Shown here one piece after another: positions 25,301 to 33,090 of a stretch of DNA of 53,754 bases; the stretch's first letter is position 1, and each line of letters begins with the position of its first letter. Below the pieces are notes generated by a model. It did not search any database and was not told the DNA's origin. It saw only the letters and a list, made by a program, of their open reading frames with translations. Source of the DNA: Reyranella sp. (GTDB lineage: Bacteria > Pseudomonadota > Alphaproteobacteria > Reyranellales > Reyranellaceae); the NCBI GenBank assembly GCA_030684475.1, contig JAUXWB010000019.1, forward strand, positions 1 to 53,754, in the 5' to 3' direction. A program made the position numbers and the translations under genes.

Positions 25301-25817
25301 CAAAAACCTGCTCGCTCTGGTGCGGCAGGGTCGAGGACTGGCAGCCGTGATCGTCGCCCGCCAGCGCGATGACGCCGCCATGCGGCGAGGTGCCGGCGGC
25401 ATTGCCATGCTTCAGCACGTCCATCGAGCGGTCGACACCCGGGCCCTTGCCGTACCAGATCGAGAAGACGCCATCGACGGTGGCGCCGGGGAAGAGATTG
25501 ACCTGCTGGCTGCCCCACACCGACGTGGCCGCAAGGTCCTCGTTCAGGCCCGGCTGGAAGTGGATGTTGTTTTCTTTCAGGTAGCGCTTCGCCGTCCAAA
25601 GCGCGTTGTCGTACATGCCGAGCGGCGAGCCGCGATAGCCCGAGATGAAGCCGCCGGTGTTGAGTCCCGCAGCGAGATCGCGCTGGCGCTGCATCATCGG
25701 CAGGCGCACCAGCGCCTGGATGCCGGTGAGGTAGACGCGGCCCTTGTCGAGCCGGTAGCGGTCTTCGAGGGCGTAGTCGCCGAAAACGAGAGGAACAGGG
25801 GTGACGGCAGTGCTCAT
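22305..25817 (-). CDS. Indolepyruvate:ferredoxin oxidoreductase, fused alpha-beta-gamma type
   Basis: A 1170-residue protein starting after an SD GGAGG. The N-terminal domain has FISGYRGSPLGMYD and the following TPP-pyrimidine region. The TPP-binding part has GIGCHGMAIW and NLGDGTYYHSG. Two 4Fe-4S-type Cys clusters follow (CEGCGDCSEKSNC; CNKDFSCVNGFCPSF). Then comes the gamma-type Rossmann domain (ILITGIGGTGVITVGALIGM) and a C-terminal DUF6537-like region. It oxidatively decarboxylates indolepyruvate or other aryl-pyruvates to acyl-CoA with ferredoxin. Length and order match the fused bacterial enzyme. It is a single gene with no visible partner. Confidence 0.92.
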   Translation of the reverse strand: MSTAVTPVPLVFGDYALEDRYRLDKGRVYLTGIQALVRLPMMQRQRDLAAGLNTGGFISGYRGSPLGMYDNALWTAKRYLKENNIHFQPGLNEDLAATSVWGSQQVNLFPGATVDGVFSIWYGKGPGVDRSMDVLKHGNAAGTSPHGGVIALAGDDHGCQSSTLPHQSEQVFAAAMIPVVNPANVQEYLDFGILGFALSRYSGCWVGFKAISETVESGASVWVDPERLKIVLPTDFQLPPGGLGIRNPDPPLEAERRLHGPKMDAVKAFVRANGFDKMVIDPPRARIGIMTTGKAYLDTRQALEDLGISDERARALGIRLYKVGVTWPLEPEGAKRFAHGLEEVIVVEEKRSNLEDQLVRLLYNLPASERPLVIGKTDESGRIIFPSEGELSPTGVAMVIAGRLMKHGGESPELNQRLARLEAKEKLLNAPPQKVARTPFFCSGCPHNTSTKVPEGSRAMAGIGCHGMAIWMPERRTALISHMGGEGVAWIGQAPFTSDKHIFQNLGDGTYYHSGLMAIRQAAAAGVNITYKILFNDAVAMTGGQPHDGPLNVPEITKQVAAEGAQRVVVVTDEPDKYGMNPGFAEGVTIRHRDDLDAVQRELREIPGLTVLVYDQTCAAEKRRRRKRGTFPDPAKRVFINDSVCEGCGDCSEKSNCVSVKPLETELGRKRQIDQSNCNKDFSCVNGFCPSFVSVHGGGVRKAKRPQLKVVQEDPFASLPLPTLRPLSEAYGILITGIGGTGVITVGALIGMAAHLEGKGCTVLDFTGLAQKNGAVMSHVRLAPKPEDLHAVRIAAGGANLILGCDMVVAAAPAALSRIEQGVTKAVINGYMQPVAAFVLNGDMDLGAESMMKSIRDAAGEEASTFVDGTGLATAILGDSIATNLFMLGYAWQKGLVPLSLEALMRAIELNGVAVESSKRTFDWGRLAAHNLKAVQAAAKPTLRIEKQVARTLTDIVAKRVDLLAAYQDKAYAERYRAFVDKVAKVEKDKARGRSGLAEAVAKSLYKLMAYKDEYEVGRLYSDGDFLKKLGAQFEGDYKLTFHLAPPLFAERDLVTGELKKREYGGWVMPMFRLLAAMKHLRGGKFDVFGYTAERRMERRLIDEYQATVETLLATLDQNNHALALQIAALPESMRGFGHVKEKNVKVAKEREASLLAAYRQPAVQATAAE

Positions 25818-25945
25818 CGCGGAAGGCCCTCCGGAAGCGGCGGCGTGAACGGGCGTTTATCCGCCGGCAGCATAGCGGGCCGAACCGCCGGCGGAAAAGG
25901 CTATCGATCGTCCGCCGGGCCGAATTTCGCTGATGGCTGGATGAG

Positions 25946-26422
25946 CTAGTTTGTCGGCTTCCTGCCCGCCTTGTAGTTGGCGACAGCCGCCTTGAGCATG
26001 CGGTACTCGGCGCAGCCGAACACACAGAGGGAGTCGAGACGCGCCAGATGCTGCTCGGCCTGCGCCGGTTGGTCGAGCATCAGATAGGCTTCGCCGATGT
26101 ACTCGTGCGCCCCGAGATGTCGCGCGTCGATGGCGAGCGCCTGTTGGTAGTACGGCAGCGAGCCGGCGGGATTGCCGGACTTGCGCGTGGCGAAGCCCAT
26201 CAGGTTGTAGGCATTGGCGTTCTTCGGGTCCCTGGTGACGACCTGCTGCAGGAGGGGCAGTGCGTTGGCGTAGTCCCGGGCCTCGATCATCGCCTTGGCG
26301 CGCGCATAGTTGGGGTCGGCGGGCTTGGCGGCGGGCTGTTCCGCGCTGCCCCCCGCGGCGAACGCACCGGCCGTCAGCCCGAAGCCGAGAGCGGCAATGA
26401 TGGCGAATAGGGTCGAGCGCAT
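25946..26422 (-). CDS. Exported TPR protein
   Basis: A 158-residue protein with a signal peptide (MRSTLFAIIAALGFGLTAGA, cleavage after AFA) and three TPR-like units (YARAKAMIEARDYANALPLL; AYNLMGFATRKSGNPAGSLP; AHEYIGEAYLMLDQPAQAEQ). The C-terminal CVFGCAEY carries a possible disulphide. It is a small periplasmic adaptor. ATG 26422 begins the signal; the frame extending upstream to 26623 is a shadow of the cyclase. It lies 58 bp downstream of the cyclase, possibly on the same transcript. Confidence 0.85.
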   Translation of the reverse strand: MRSTLFAIIAALGFGLTAGAFAAGGSAEQPAAKPADPNYARAKAMIEARDYANALPLLQQVVTRDPKNANAYNLMGFATRKSGNPAGSLPYYQQALAIDARHLGAHEYIGEAYLMLDQPAQAEQHLARLDSLCVFGCAEYRMLKAAVANYKAGRKPTN

Positions 26423-26480
26423 GGTCTGTCTCCTAGCTTGGCAGATTGTTGCCTCAGGATGGTCCGGGGCAACGAAATTC

Positions 26481-28148
26481 TTATGACATTGCCGTGAGAT
26501 TGGCGGCGCTCTTGAATGCGCGCACGGCCAGCCGGCCCTGACGCCCCCGGATTTCGACGTCGTGGCGCGGGGCCGTCGGGAGATCCACGCCGGCACTGTC
26601 CAGCAGTTCCTGGGATACGACAAGCTCAGCCCCGAACTCCTTGGTCAGCGCCTCGAGGCGACTGGCGGTATTGACGGTATCGCCGATTGCCGTGATCTGG
26701 GCGGCGCGTTCGTAGCCCATCTCGCCCACGATGGCCGGCCCGGCATGCAGGCCGATCCCGATCCGCAGCGGCAGGTCGAGATCGCCCGACATCGCTTCGT
26801 TCAGGTCGTCCAGGGCCAGCGCCATGCGTCGCGCGGCATCAAGCGCCTGCCGGCAGGCCGTCTGGGGGTCGCCGGTGAGGCCGAAGATCGCCATCACGCC
26901 GTCGCCGATGAATTTGTCGACACGGCCGCCGGCGGCTTCGATCGCCTGCCCGGTGGCTCGGAAATACCGGTTGAGCAGGAACACTACGTCGTAGGGCAGT
27001 TTCCCCTCGGAGATCGACGTGAAGCCGCGGATATCCGCGAAAAGGATGGCGACGTAGTGTTCGCCGCCGTGGGCCTGCGGCTGGCGGCGATAGGCCTCCA
27101 CCGGGCCCGTCGATGGCGGCAGCAACGGCGTCACCCGATAGCGGCCGGGCGGCGGTCGGAGCTGGCAGGCGAGGCGCACGTTGGCCGGCGCGCCCACCCG
27201 GGCCAGGACCTTCTGCTCCTCCGTCGAAGCCGGCGGCAGCTTGGCGTGATCCTCGCCACCCATGCGCACCCTGCAGGTCGAGCAGCGGCCCCGTCCGCCG
27301 CACACGGAGGCATGCGGAATTCCGGCGATGCGACTCATCTCCAGAACGGTGGGGCCCGTCGCATGGGAGGCCGTCCGGCGTTCGCCATAGCTGAGATGAA
27401 CGACGCCCGCGCGACGCTGCCAAAGAGTGCGGATCGGATGAGCCAGGATCAGGGCGACGAGCAACCCGAGCGCCGAGAATTCAAGAGTACCGGCGATCGC
27501 ATAGAGCGTGGCGATCTGGGCCGCCGTCGGCGCCCGCGCGCGGGCGAAGAGTTCGTCGAGGAAGCCCGGGCGCTGGGCAAGTTCGGCGACGTCACGAAGC
27601 GCGATCCCCGCGCCGGCAATACCCGCGATCGGAACCAGCAGGGCGAAGGCATAGAGCAGCGGCAGCCACGGTCGGTACCACGGCCGCAGACGCCAGGCGA
27701 AGTGCAGTCCGATGCAGGCATGCAGCCAGACGACGAGAGGCAGCGAAAACTGGCGCGCAACGGCTGTCCAGTCGCTGGCAACGAGCGACCCGAGGACCCA
27801 GGGATAGCCCGACTCGACATTGTAGAGTTCGTGCGCGAGCCGCGTGCCGATGACGTGGATCGCGCCCAGCGGCACGATCGATGCGCCCAGGATCCATTGT
27901 GCCCATTCCCAGCGTGACAGCCGCAGTGTCTGGCGCCGGTAGAGCGACCACAATGCCAAGCAAAAATGGGTCAGCAACGCGCCGTAGAGAACGACCTGGC
28001 CGATCGGGTTGTGCCAGATGAACACGAACCAGATCCGGCCGGCCTCGAGCACGCGTAGCGAGATCAGGCCGAGCGCGTGATTGAGCAGATGCGTGACAAC
28101 GTAAAAGAAGAGGACGTAGCCCGACCACAGGCGGATCCGTCCGGTCAT
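26481..28148 (-). CDS. Membrane adenylyl cyclase with 2Fe-2S ferredoxin domain (CyaC-like)
   Basis: A 555-residue protein. Six transmembrane helices (about 5-245) contain His residues typical of a diheme b anchor (VTHLLNHALG; VVWLHACIGLHFAWRL). A [2Fe-2S] plant-type ferredoxin domain follows (CGGRGRCSTCRVRMGG with a fourth Cys in RLACQLRP). The class III cyclase domain has FADIRGFT and KFIGDGVMAIFG (metal Asp and Lys), then AIGDTVNTASRLE (Asn/Arg). All catalytic residues are present. This is the redox-linked architecture described for Sinorhizobium CyaC. It makes cAMP in response to quinone or redox state (inference). It ends the HAD-RecX-ArsC operon. Confidence 0.92.
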   Translation of the reverse strand: MTGRIRLWSGYVLFFYVVTHLLNHALGLISLRVLEAGRIWFVFIWHNPIGQVVLYGALLTHFCLALWSLYRRQTLRLSRWEWAQWILGASIVPLGAIHVIGTRLAHELYNVESGYPWVLGSLVASDWTAVARQFSLPLVVWLHACIGLHFAWRLRPWYRPWLPLLYAFALLVPIAGIAGAGIALRDVAELAQRPGFLDELFARARAPTAAQIATLYAIAGTLEFSALGLLVALILAHPIRTLWQRRAGVVHLSYGERRTASHATGPTVLEMSRIAGIPHASVCGGRGRCSTCRVRMGGEDHAKLPPASTEEQKVLARVGAPANVRLACQLRPPPGRYRVTPLLPPSTGPVEAYRRQPQAHGGEHYVAILFADIRGFTSISEGKLPYDVVFLLNRYFRATGQAIEAAGGRVDKFIGDGVMAIFGLTGDPQTACRQALDAARRMALALDDLNEAMSGDLDLPLRIGIGLHAGPAIVGEMGYERAAQITAIGDTVNTASRLEALTKEFGAELVVSQELLDSAGVDLPTAPRHDVEIRGRQGRLAVRAFKSAANLTAMS

Positions 28149-28152
28149 GGCG

Positions 28153-28503
28153 CTATCTCAGGAGCGGCAACACCGCCTCGGCCGGCCGGCCGATCACGGC
28201 GCGTGCGCCCACCACCACGATGGGCCGCTGCAGCAGGATCGGATGGGCGGCGATCGCGCGGGCAACGTCGGCCTTGCCAAGGTCCGCCTTCTTCTTCCGC
28301 AGGGCCTTGAACTCGGGCTCGCCGTCGCGGATCAGGTCGCCTGGATCGCCACCGACGAGATCGATCAATCTCTCGATCTCGGACTTGCTGGGGGGCTGTT
28401 TGAGATACTCGCGGATTGTGGGCTCGACGCCCTTCTCGTGCAGCAGTTCGAGCGTCTGACGCGACTTGCTGCAGCGTGGGTTGTGCCAGATCGTGATCGT
28501 CAT
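28153..28503 (-). CDS. ArsC-family protein (arsenate reductase-like)
   Basis: A 116-residue thioredoxin-fold protein: MTITIWHNPRCSKSRQTLEL carries the CxxS catalytic motif (Cys 11), EYLKQPPSKSEIERLIDLVG, and LQRPIVVVGARAVIGRPAEA with the Arg-Pro of the active site. It is close to glutaredoxin-dependent ArsC; a Spx-like role is less likely because the C-x-x-S is retained. No ars genes are nearby, so an arsenic function is not implied by context. It ends 4 bp before the cyclase start. Confidence 0.9.
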   Translation of the reverse strand: MTITIWHNPRCSKSRQTLELLHEKGVEPTIREYLKQPPSKSEIERLIDLVGGDPGDLIRDGEPEFKALRKKKADLGKADVARAIAAHPILLQRPIVVVGARAVIGRPAEAVLPLLR

Positions 28504-28536
28504 GCCGAAACTCCCGGGCAGACCATGGCCGTGCGA

Positions 28537-29091
28537 TCAGGTTTCGTCCAGCGCATCGGGGGAGACGGCATCGATCACCTTCCTTGCGACTTCATAGGCG
28601 AAGCCGGCGCGGGCCATGGTGGCGAGATCGCGGAGGCGATGGTCCTTTCGTTGCTCCGCTGGGCGGTAGGGGCCGAGCCGCCGTCGCCGCGCCAAGGCGG
28701 CAGCCGCGCGCTGTTCGCGCTGGGCCGGCGTCGCGTCGAGCTCGACGTCGAGGCCTTCCATTGCCTCGTCGAGCGTGTCGCCGTCGACGCCGGCCATCTT
28801 GAGCTTCTGGCGCACGAGCCGGCTCGAGGTGCCGCGTCGGTGCAGCGAGCGCGCCTTGGTCTGGGCGAAGGCCTTGTCGTCGATCACGCCGGCATCGACG
28901 AATTTGGCGACGATGGCGTCGATCGCCTGGCGCACGTTTTCCATCACCGGCGCTTCGAGCATCTCGGCTCTGCGCACGCGCCGGTTCAGAACGCGTCGCA
29001 GGCCTTCAGCCGTGCTGGGATAGCGCTCGAGATAGTACGTCGCGGCGTTCTGGAGATATTTCGCGGTGATCGGACGCGCGACCCGTTTCAC
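28537..29091 (-). CDS. recX: RecX-family regulatory protein
   Basis: A 184-residue, all-helical protein with the three-repeat RecX pattern: AATYYLERYPSTAEGLRRVL, then AIVAKFVDAGVIDDKAFAQT and KARSLHRRGTSSRLVRQKLK. Many basic residues. RecX binds and limits RecA filaments. The gene is not near recA here; it sits between the HAD hydrolase (3-bp gap) and ArsC-like genes. The start is the first ATG of the frame, with the HAD stop right before it. Confidence 0.9.
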   Translation of the reverse strand: MKRVARPITAKYLQNAATYYLERYPSTAEGLRRVLNRRVRRAEMLEAPVMENVRQAIDAIVAKFVDAGVIDDKAFAQTKARSLHRRGTSSRLVRQKLKMAGVDGDTLDEAMEGLDVELDATPAQREQRAAAALARRRRLGPYRPAEQRKDHRLRDLATMARAGFAYEVARKVIDAVSPDALDET

Positions 29092-29094
29092 CGC

Positions 29095-29760
29095 TCAGCC
29101 TCGGAGCGGAATGCCGACCATCGCCTCCAGCTCGGCGATCGCCTGGGCGGGATCGCCGACCTTGATGGTGCGCATGCCCATGGCGCGCGCCGGCTTCAGG
29201 TTGATGCCGAGATCGTCGAGATAGATGCAGGCCTCCGGCGCCACGCCCAGCAGATCGCAGGCGTGGCGGTAGATTTGCGGGTCGGGCTTGCGCAGGCCGA
29301 GTTTGCTCGATTCCACGACATGCTCGAACAGCGTCATGATGTCGGCGACGGCCTTGGCCTTCTCCGGGCTGCGTGCCATGCCCGGACCTTCGCCCGACTT
29401 CATGTTGTTGGTGATGCAGGCCACCCGGAAAGCCGCCTTGCAGCGCCGCAGCGCTTCGACCATCTGCGGCCGAATGTCGCCGCTCAGTGCCTGCAAAATC
29501 CTCCAGCCGTCGACCTGATGGCCATGGTGACGCGCCTCTTCCTCGAACAGGGCGACGAAGCCTTCGAGGGAAACCTCGCTTCGTTCCATTTTCGCCCAGG
29601 CATTGGTGTCCGGATTGCGCGCATTGAGGCCGCGGATGAAATCTTTGGGAAGGCCGGCCTCGGTCTCGTAGCGGTTGAAGGCCTCGAAGGGGCTGCTGAG
29701 AATGACCCCACCGAAGTCCCACAGGACGGCGCGGGGGGAATTTGCATGGCTCGTATTCAT
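29095..29760 (-). CDS. HAD-superfamily hydrolase (subfamily IA)
   Basis: A 221-residue protein: AVLWDFGGVILSSPFEAFNR (motif I normally DxDG, here WDFGG with the nucleophile Asp followed by Phe-Gly), ACITNNMKSG (motif II, T/S), GLRKPDPQIY (motif III Lys) and CIYLDDLGINLKPARAMGM (motif IV). The N-terminal motif D-x-G-G type is common in the ACAD10-like/epoxide hydrolase N-terminal HAD group. The phosphatase substrate is unknown. First gene of the operon with recX; it is divergent to the TetR gene. Confidence 0.9.
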   Translation of the reverse strand: MNTSHANSPRAVLWDFGGVILSSPFEAFNRYETEAGLPKDFIRGLNARNPDTNAWAKMERSEVSLEGFVALFEEEARHHGHQVDGWRILQALSGDIRPQMVEALRRCKAAFRVACITNNMKSGEGPGMARSPEKAKAVADIMTLFEHVVESSKLGLRKPDPQIYRHACDLLGVAPEACIYLDDLGINLKPARAMGMRTIKVGDPAQAIAELEAMVGIPLRG

Positions 29761-29877
29761 GGTGGTGCGACCGTGTTTACCTTGTTCCTGCCCTAGTCGG
29801 CCCTTATCTCACGCCCTCCATAGGCGACGCGTTGGTCGTTAGCCACCGTTTGCCGTCACTCCGGTTAGGAACACGAA

Positions 29878-30549
29878 ATGAGCGAAGCAGCGGTCATGAC
29901 GCGCGGCAACGCAGTGGTACACGAAGGCGATAGCAGTGCGGTTGGAACGGGTCGTTCAGACGGGCGCAATCGGCGTGCGGTCGAAACCCGCCGCAAGGTG
30001 ATTGCGGCCGCCAAGGCAATGATCGCGGAGACCAGCACGGCCCCGACGGTCGTGGCGGTCGCCAAGAGGGCGGATGTCTCGGTCCGCTCGGTATTTCAGC
30101 ATTTTGGCGATGTTGAGTCACTTTTCGTAACTGTCATGGATGCGATCCGACAGGAGATCGTCGTGCCGCCGCCCGGCTCGAGCAGCCGTCCGCTGTCGGT
30201 GCGCATTGCGTCGGTCGTGCAGAACCTGGCCGAAATCTTCGACAAGATCGTCCCCCTGCGCGTGGCCGCCGGGCAGTTCGCCGGCCATCCGGCGCTGATC
30301 GAGCGCGCCTTGGCGTCCAAGCAGGAGCTGCGCGCCGCCACTTTTGAGGCTTTTGCGCCCGAATTCGGCGTTCTGGGCGAGCCGGCCCGCGAGGAGCTGG
30401 CCGATGCGATCGGCGCGGCGCTTTCACTCGATGCATGGATCGTTCTTCGTCGCCGGGATGGCCTCAGCTTCGAGCGTGCGATGGCGGTCTGGCGCCTGAC
30501 CCTGACGGCCCTGCTGGCCCATCGCTTCGCCACGACCGCGGCGGAATAG
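29878..30549 (+). CDS. TetR/AcrR family transcriptional regulator
   Basis: A 223-residue protein with an N-terminal HTH at about residues 33-80: RRAVETRRKVIAAAKAMIAE, PTVVAVAKRADVSVRSVFQH, FGDVESLF, fitting the TetR DNA-binding domain with a 30-residue N-terminal extension. The C-terminal ligand domain is typical but its ligand is unknown. SD AGGAA precedes the ATG by 6. It is divergent from the HAD gene, so it may control that operon or the downstream SxtJ/carbamoyltransferase cassette (inference). Confidence 0.9.
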   Translation: MSEAAVMTRGNAVVHEGDSSAVGTGRSDGRNRRAVETRRKVIAAAKAMIAETSTAPTVVAVAKRADVSVRSVFQHFGDVESLFVTVMDAIRQEIVVPPPGSSSRPLSVRIASVVQNLAEIFDKIVPLRVAAGQFAGHPALIERALASKQELRAATFEAFAPEFGVLGEPAREELADAIGAALSLDAWIVLRRRDGLSFERAMAVWRLTLTALLAHRFATTAAE

Positions 30550-30630
30550 CCCCTCAGACAGTGCCAATTGACTTGGCGATTGGGATCAGGGACTTAAGAG
30601 CCCCTGTCCGGACATTCCAACGCGTTGCAA

Positions 30631-31062
30631 ATGGCGACCAGCCAGCTTCATGAGGACTTTTCGCGGGAGGAGCACGTCAAGGCGGGCTCCGACCGCGGTT
30701 TCGGGTTCGTTTTCGCCGGCTTTTTCGGCATCGTAACCGCGATATCGCTATGGCGGAGCGGCTCGACCTGGCATTGGGCGCTGCCGCTGGCGGCTGCGTT
30801 CCTGCTGGTGGCGCTGGCCTATCCCCGCCTGCTGGGCCCGCTCAACCGGCTGTGGCTGAAGTTCGGCCTGCTGCTCTACAAGGTCATGAATCCACTCGTC
30901 CTCGGTCTGCTGTTCTTCGTGACCATCATGCCGATCGGCTTGGTCATGCGGGCGTTCGGCAAGGATTTCCTGCGGCTGCGGCTCGACGGCAGCGCCAAGA
31001 GCTATTGGATCGACCGCACCCCGCCGGGGCCGCCGCCGCAGTCGATGCGCAACCAGTTCTGA
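30631..31062 (+). CDS. SxtJ-family membrane protein
   Basis: A 143-residue protein (start ATG 30631, after a TTG at 30625). Three or so hydrophobic helices follow: GFVFAGFFGIVTAISLW; WALPLAAAFLLVALAY; VMNPLVLGLLFFVTIMP. It ends with the conserved KDFLRLRLDGSAKSYWIDR motif of SxtJ proteins. SxtJ-like proteins are known in saxitoxin clusters next to a carbamoyltransferase, role unproven. Here the same neighbours follow: a DUF5989 protein and a carbamoyltransferase. Confidence 0.88.
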   Translation: MATSQLHEDFSREEHVKAGSDRGFGFVFAGFFGIVTAISLWRSGSTWHWALPLAAAFLLVALAYPRLLGPLNRLWLKFGLLLYKVMNPLVLGLLFFVTIMPIGLVMRAFGKDFLRLRLDGSAKSYWIDRTPPGPPPQSMRNQF

Positions 31063-31080
31063 TCTCGAAAGGACCGAGCC

Positions 31081-31233
31081 ATGGGCTCCATCATCGTCGA
31101 ACTCTGGGCCTTCATGCGTGAGCGCAAGAAGTTCTGGCTGCTGCCGATCATGATCATGATGGTGATCTTCGGCAGCCTGATCGTGCTGACCAAGGGGTCG
31201 GCGATCGCCCCTTTCATCTACACCCTGTTCTAG
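31081..31233 (+). CDS. DUF5989 (SxtK-like) small membrane protein
   Basis: A 50-residue protein, MGSIIVELWAFMRERKKFWL then LPIMIMMVIFGSLIVLTKGS, ending in AIAPFIYTLF. One transmembrane helix at about 20-40 is preceded by the conserved LWxFxRxRKKFWLLP motif. Length and sequence match the tiny protein (SxtK/DUF5989) usually encoded between SxtJ and the carbamoyltransferase. ATG has an SD-like GAAAGGA 8 bases upstream. Function unknown. Confidence 0.88.
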   Translation: MGSIIVELWAFMRERKKFWLLPIMIMMVIFGSLIVLTKGSAIAPFIYTLF

Positions 31234-31250
31234 GCAGTCGGGCCCCTCGC

Positions 31251-33086
31251 ATGCGGGTACTGGGCATCTCGGCGTTCTATCACGACAGCGCTGCCGCGCT
31301 GATCGAGGATGGCCGGCTGGTCGGCGCGGCCCAGGAGGAGCGCTTCACCCGCAAGAAGCACGATTCGGGCTTTCCGCAGAACGCCGTGCAGTTCTGCCTC
31401 GATCGCGCCGGCCTCAAGCTGGCCGACGTCGACTACGTCGCCTTCTATGACAAGCCGTTCCTGAAGTTCGAGCGGCTGCTCGAGACCTATCTTGCCTACG
31501 CGCCGCGGGGCTTCACTTCCTTCCGCATGGCCATGCCGCTGTGGCTGAAGGAGAAGCTCTTCCAGAAGATGCTGCTGCGCGACGAGATGAAGCGGTGGGA
31601 GCCGGACTTCGACTGGCAGAAGCGCCTGCTGTTCGGCGAACATCACCAGAGCCATGCCGCCTCGGCGTTCTTTCCCTCGCCGTTCGAAGAGGCTGCCGTC
31701 CTGACGATGGATGGTGTCGGCGAGTGGGCGACCACGTCGCTGGGTTACGGCCGGGGCAACAGCCTCGAGATGCTGAAGGAACTGCATTTCCCCCATTCCC
31801 TGGGGCTGCTCTACTCGGCCTTCACCTACTACACCGGCTTCAAGGTCAATTCGGGCGAATACAAGGTCATGGGACTGGCGCCCTATGGCGAGCCGCGGTT
31901 CAAGGACCTGATCCTCGACAAGATCGTCGACCTCAAGGAGGACGGCACTTTCCGCCTCGACCAGTCCTACTTCGACTATTGCGCCGGCCTGCGCATGACG
32001 AACGACAAGTTCGCCGATGTATTCGGCGTCAAGACGCGCAAACCCGAGGAAGAGCTGACCCAGATCCATATGGATCTCGCGGCGTCGATCCAGGCCGTCA
32101 CCGAGGAGATCGTGCTCCGGCTCGGCCGCTCGGTGCGCAAGGAGACCGGCGCCAAGAACATCTGCCTGGCCGGCGGCGTGGCGCTGAACTGCGTCGCCAA
32201 TGGCAAGCTCTTGCGCGAAAACGTGTTCGACAACATCTGGGTGCAGCCGGCGGCCGGCGATGCCGGCGGCGCGGTCGGCGCGGCGTATGCCGCCTATCAC
32301 GGCTTCATGGGCCAGCCGCGCAAGCTCAATGGCCATATGGACGGCATGGCGGGTTCCTATCTCGGCCCGGAATATACGGATGACGAGATCGCCGAGCGCC
32401 TGACGGCGGCCAAGGCCAAGTTCACCCGCCTCGACCACGCCCAGATGATCGACCAGACCGCGCAGGCGCTGGCCGATTCCAAGGCCGTGGGCTGGATGCA
32501 GGGCCGCATGGAATTCGGGCCCCGTTCGCTGGGCGCGCGCTCCATCCTGGGCGACGCCCGTTCGCCCTCGATGCAGAAGACGCTGAACCTCAAGGTCAAG
32601 TATCGCGAGTCGTTCCGGCCCTTCGCGCCGGCGGTGCTGCGCGAGGATCTCGGCAAGTATTTCGACATCAAGACCGACAGCCCCTACATGCTGATGGTGG
32701 CGCCGGTGAACGAGGATCGCCGCCGCGCCATGACCGCGGCGGAAGAGGCGCTGTTCGGCATCGACAAGTTGAACGTGCCGCGCTCCGACATTCCGGCGGT
32801 CACCCACGTCGACTATTCGGCGCGCATCCAGACCGTGCACAAGGAAACCAACCCGGCCTTCCACGAACTGCTTGAATCGTTCAAGGCCAAGACCGGCTGC
32901 TCGGTGCTGGTGAACACCTCGTTCAACGTGCGCGGCGAGCCGATCGTCTGCACGCCCGAGGACGCCTTCCGATGCTTCATGGGCAGCGAGATCGAGGTGC
33001 TGGTGGTCGGCAACTGCCTGCTGCGCAAGGAAGACCAGGATCCCGCCCTGAAGCTCGACTACAAGAACGCCTTCGAGCTCGACTAG
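31251..33086 (+). CDS. Carbamoyltransferase (NodU/CmcH/SxtI-type)
   Basis: A 611-residue protein starting MRVLGISAFYHDSAAALIED, the Kae1-like domain with HHQSHAASAFFPSPF (metal-binding His), VLTMDGVGEWATTSLGYG, and LAGGVALNCVANGKLL. The C-terminal YrdC-like carbamoyltransferase half contains GWMQGRMEFGPRSLGARSIL and VNTSFNVRGEPIVCTPEDAF. It transfers carbamoyl from carbamoyl phosphate to a hydroxyl group using ATP. The substrate is unknown; no biosynthetic cluster is visible in the window. It follows the SxtJ and DUF5989 genes with 17-18 bp spacing. Confidence 0.95.
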   Translation: MRVLGISAFYHDSAAALIEDGRLVGAAQEERFTRKKHDSGFPQNAVQFCLDRAGLKLADVDYVAFYDKPFLKFERLLETYLAYAPRGFTSFRMAMPLWLKEKLFQKMLLRDEMKRWEPDFDWQKRLLFGEHHQSHAASAFFPSPFEEAAVLTMDGVGEWATTSLGYGRGNSLEMLKELHFPHSLGLLYSAFTYYTGFKVNSGEYKVMGLAPYGEPRFKDLILDKIVDLKEDGTFRLDQSYFDYCAGLRMTNDKFADVFGVKTRKPEEELTQIHMDLAASIQAVTEEIVLRLGRSVRKETGAKNICLAGGVALNCVANGKLLRENVFDNIWVQPAAGDAGGAVGAAYAAYHGFMGQPRKLNGHMDGMAGSYLGPEYTDDEIAERLTAAKAKFTRLDHAQMIDQTAQALADSKAVGWMQGRMEFGPRSLGARSILGDARSPSMQKTLNLKVKYRESFRPFAPAVLREDLGKYFDIKTDSPYMLMVAPVNEDRRRAMTAAEEALFGIDKLNVPRSDIPAVTHVDYSARIQTVHKETNPAFHELLESFKAKTGCSVLVNTSFNVRGEPIVCTPEDAFRCFMGSEIEVLVVGNCLLRKEDQDPALKLDYKNAFELD

Positions 33087-33090
33087 CCGG

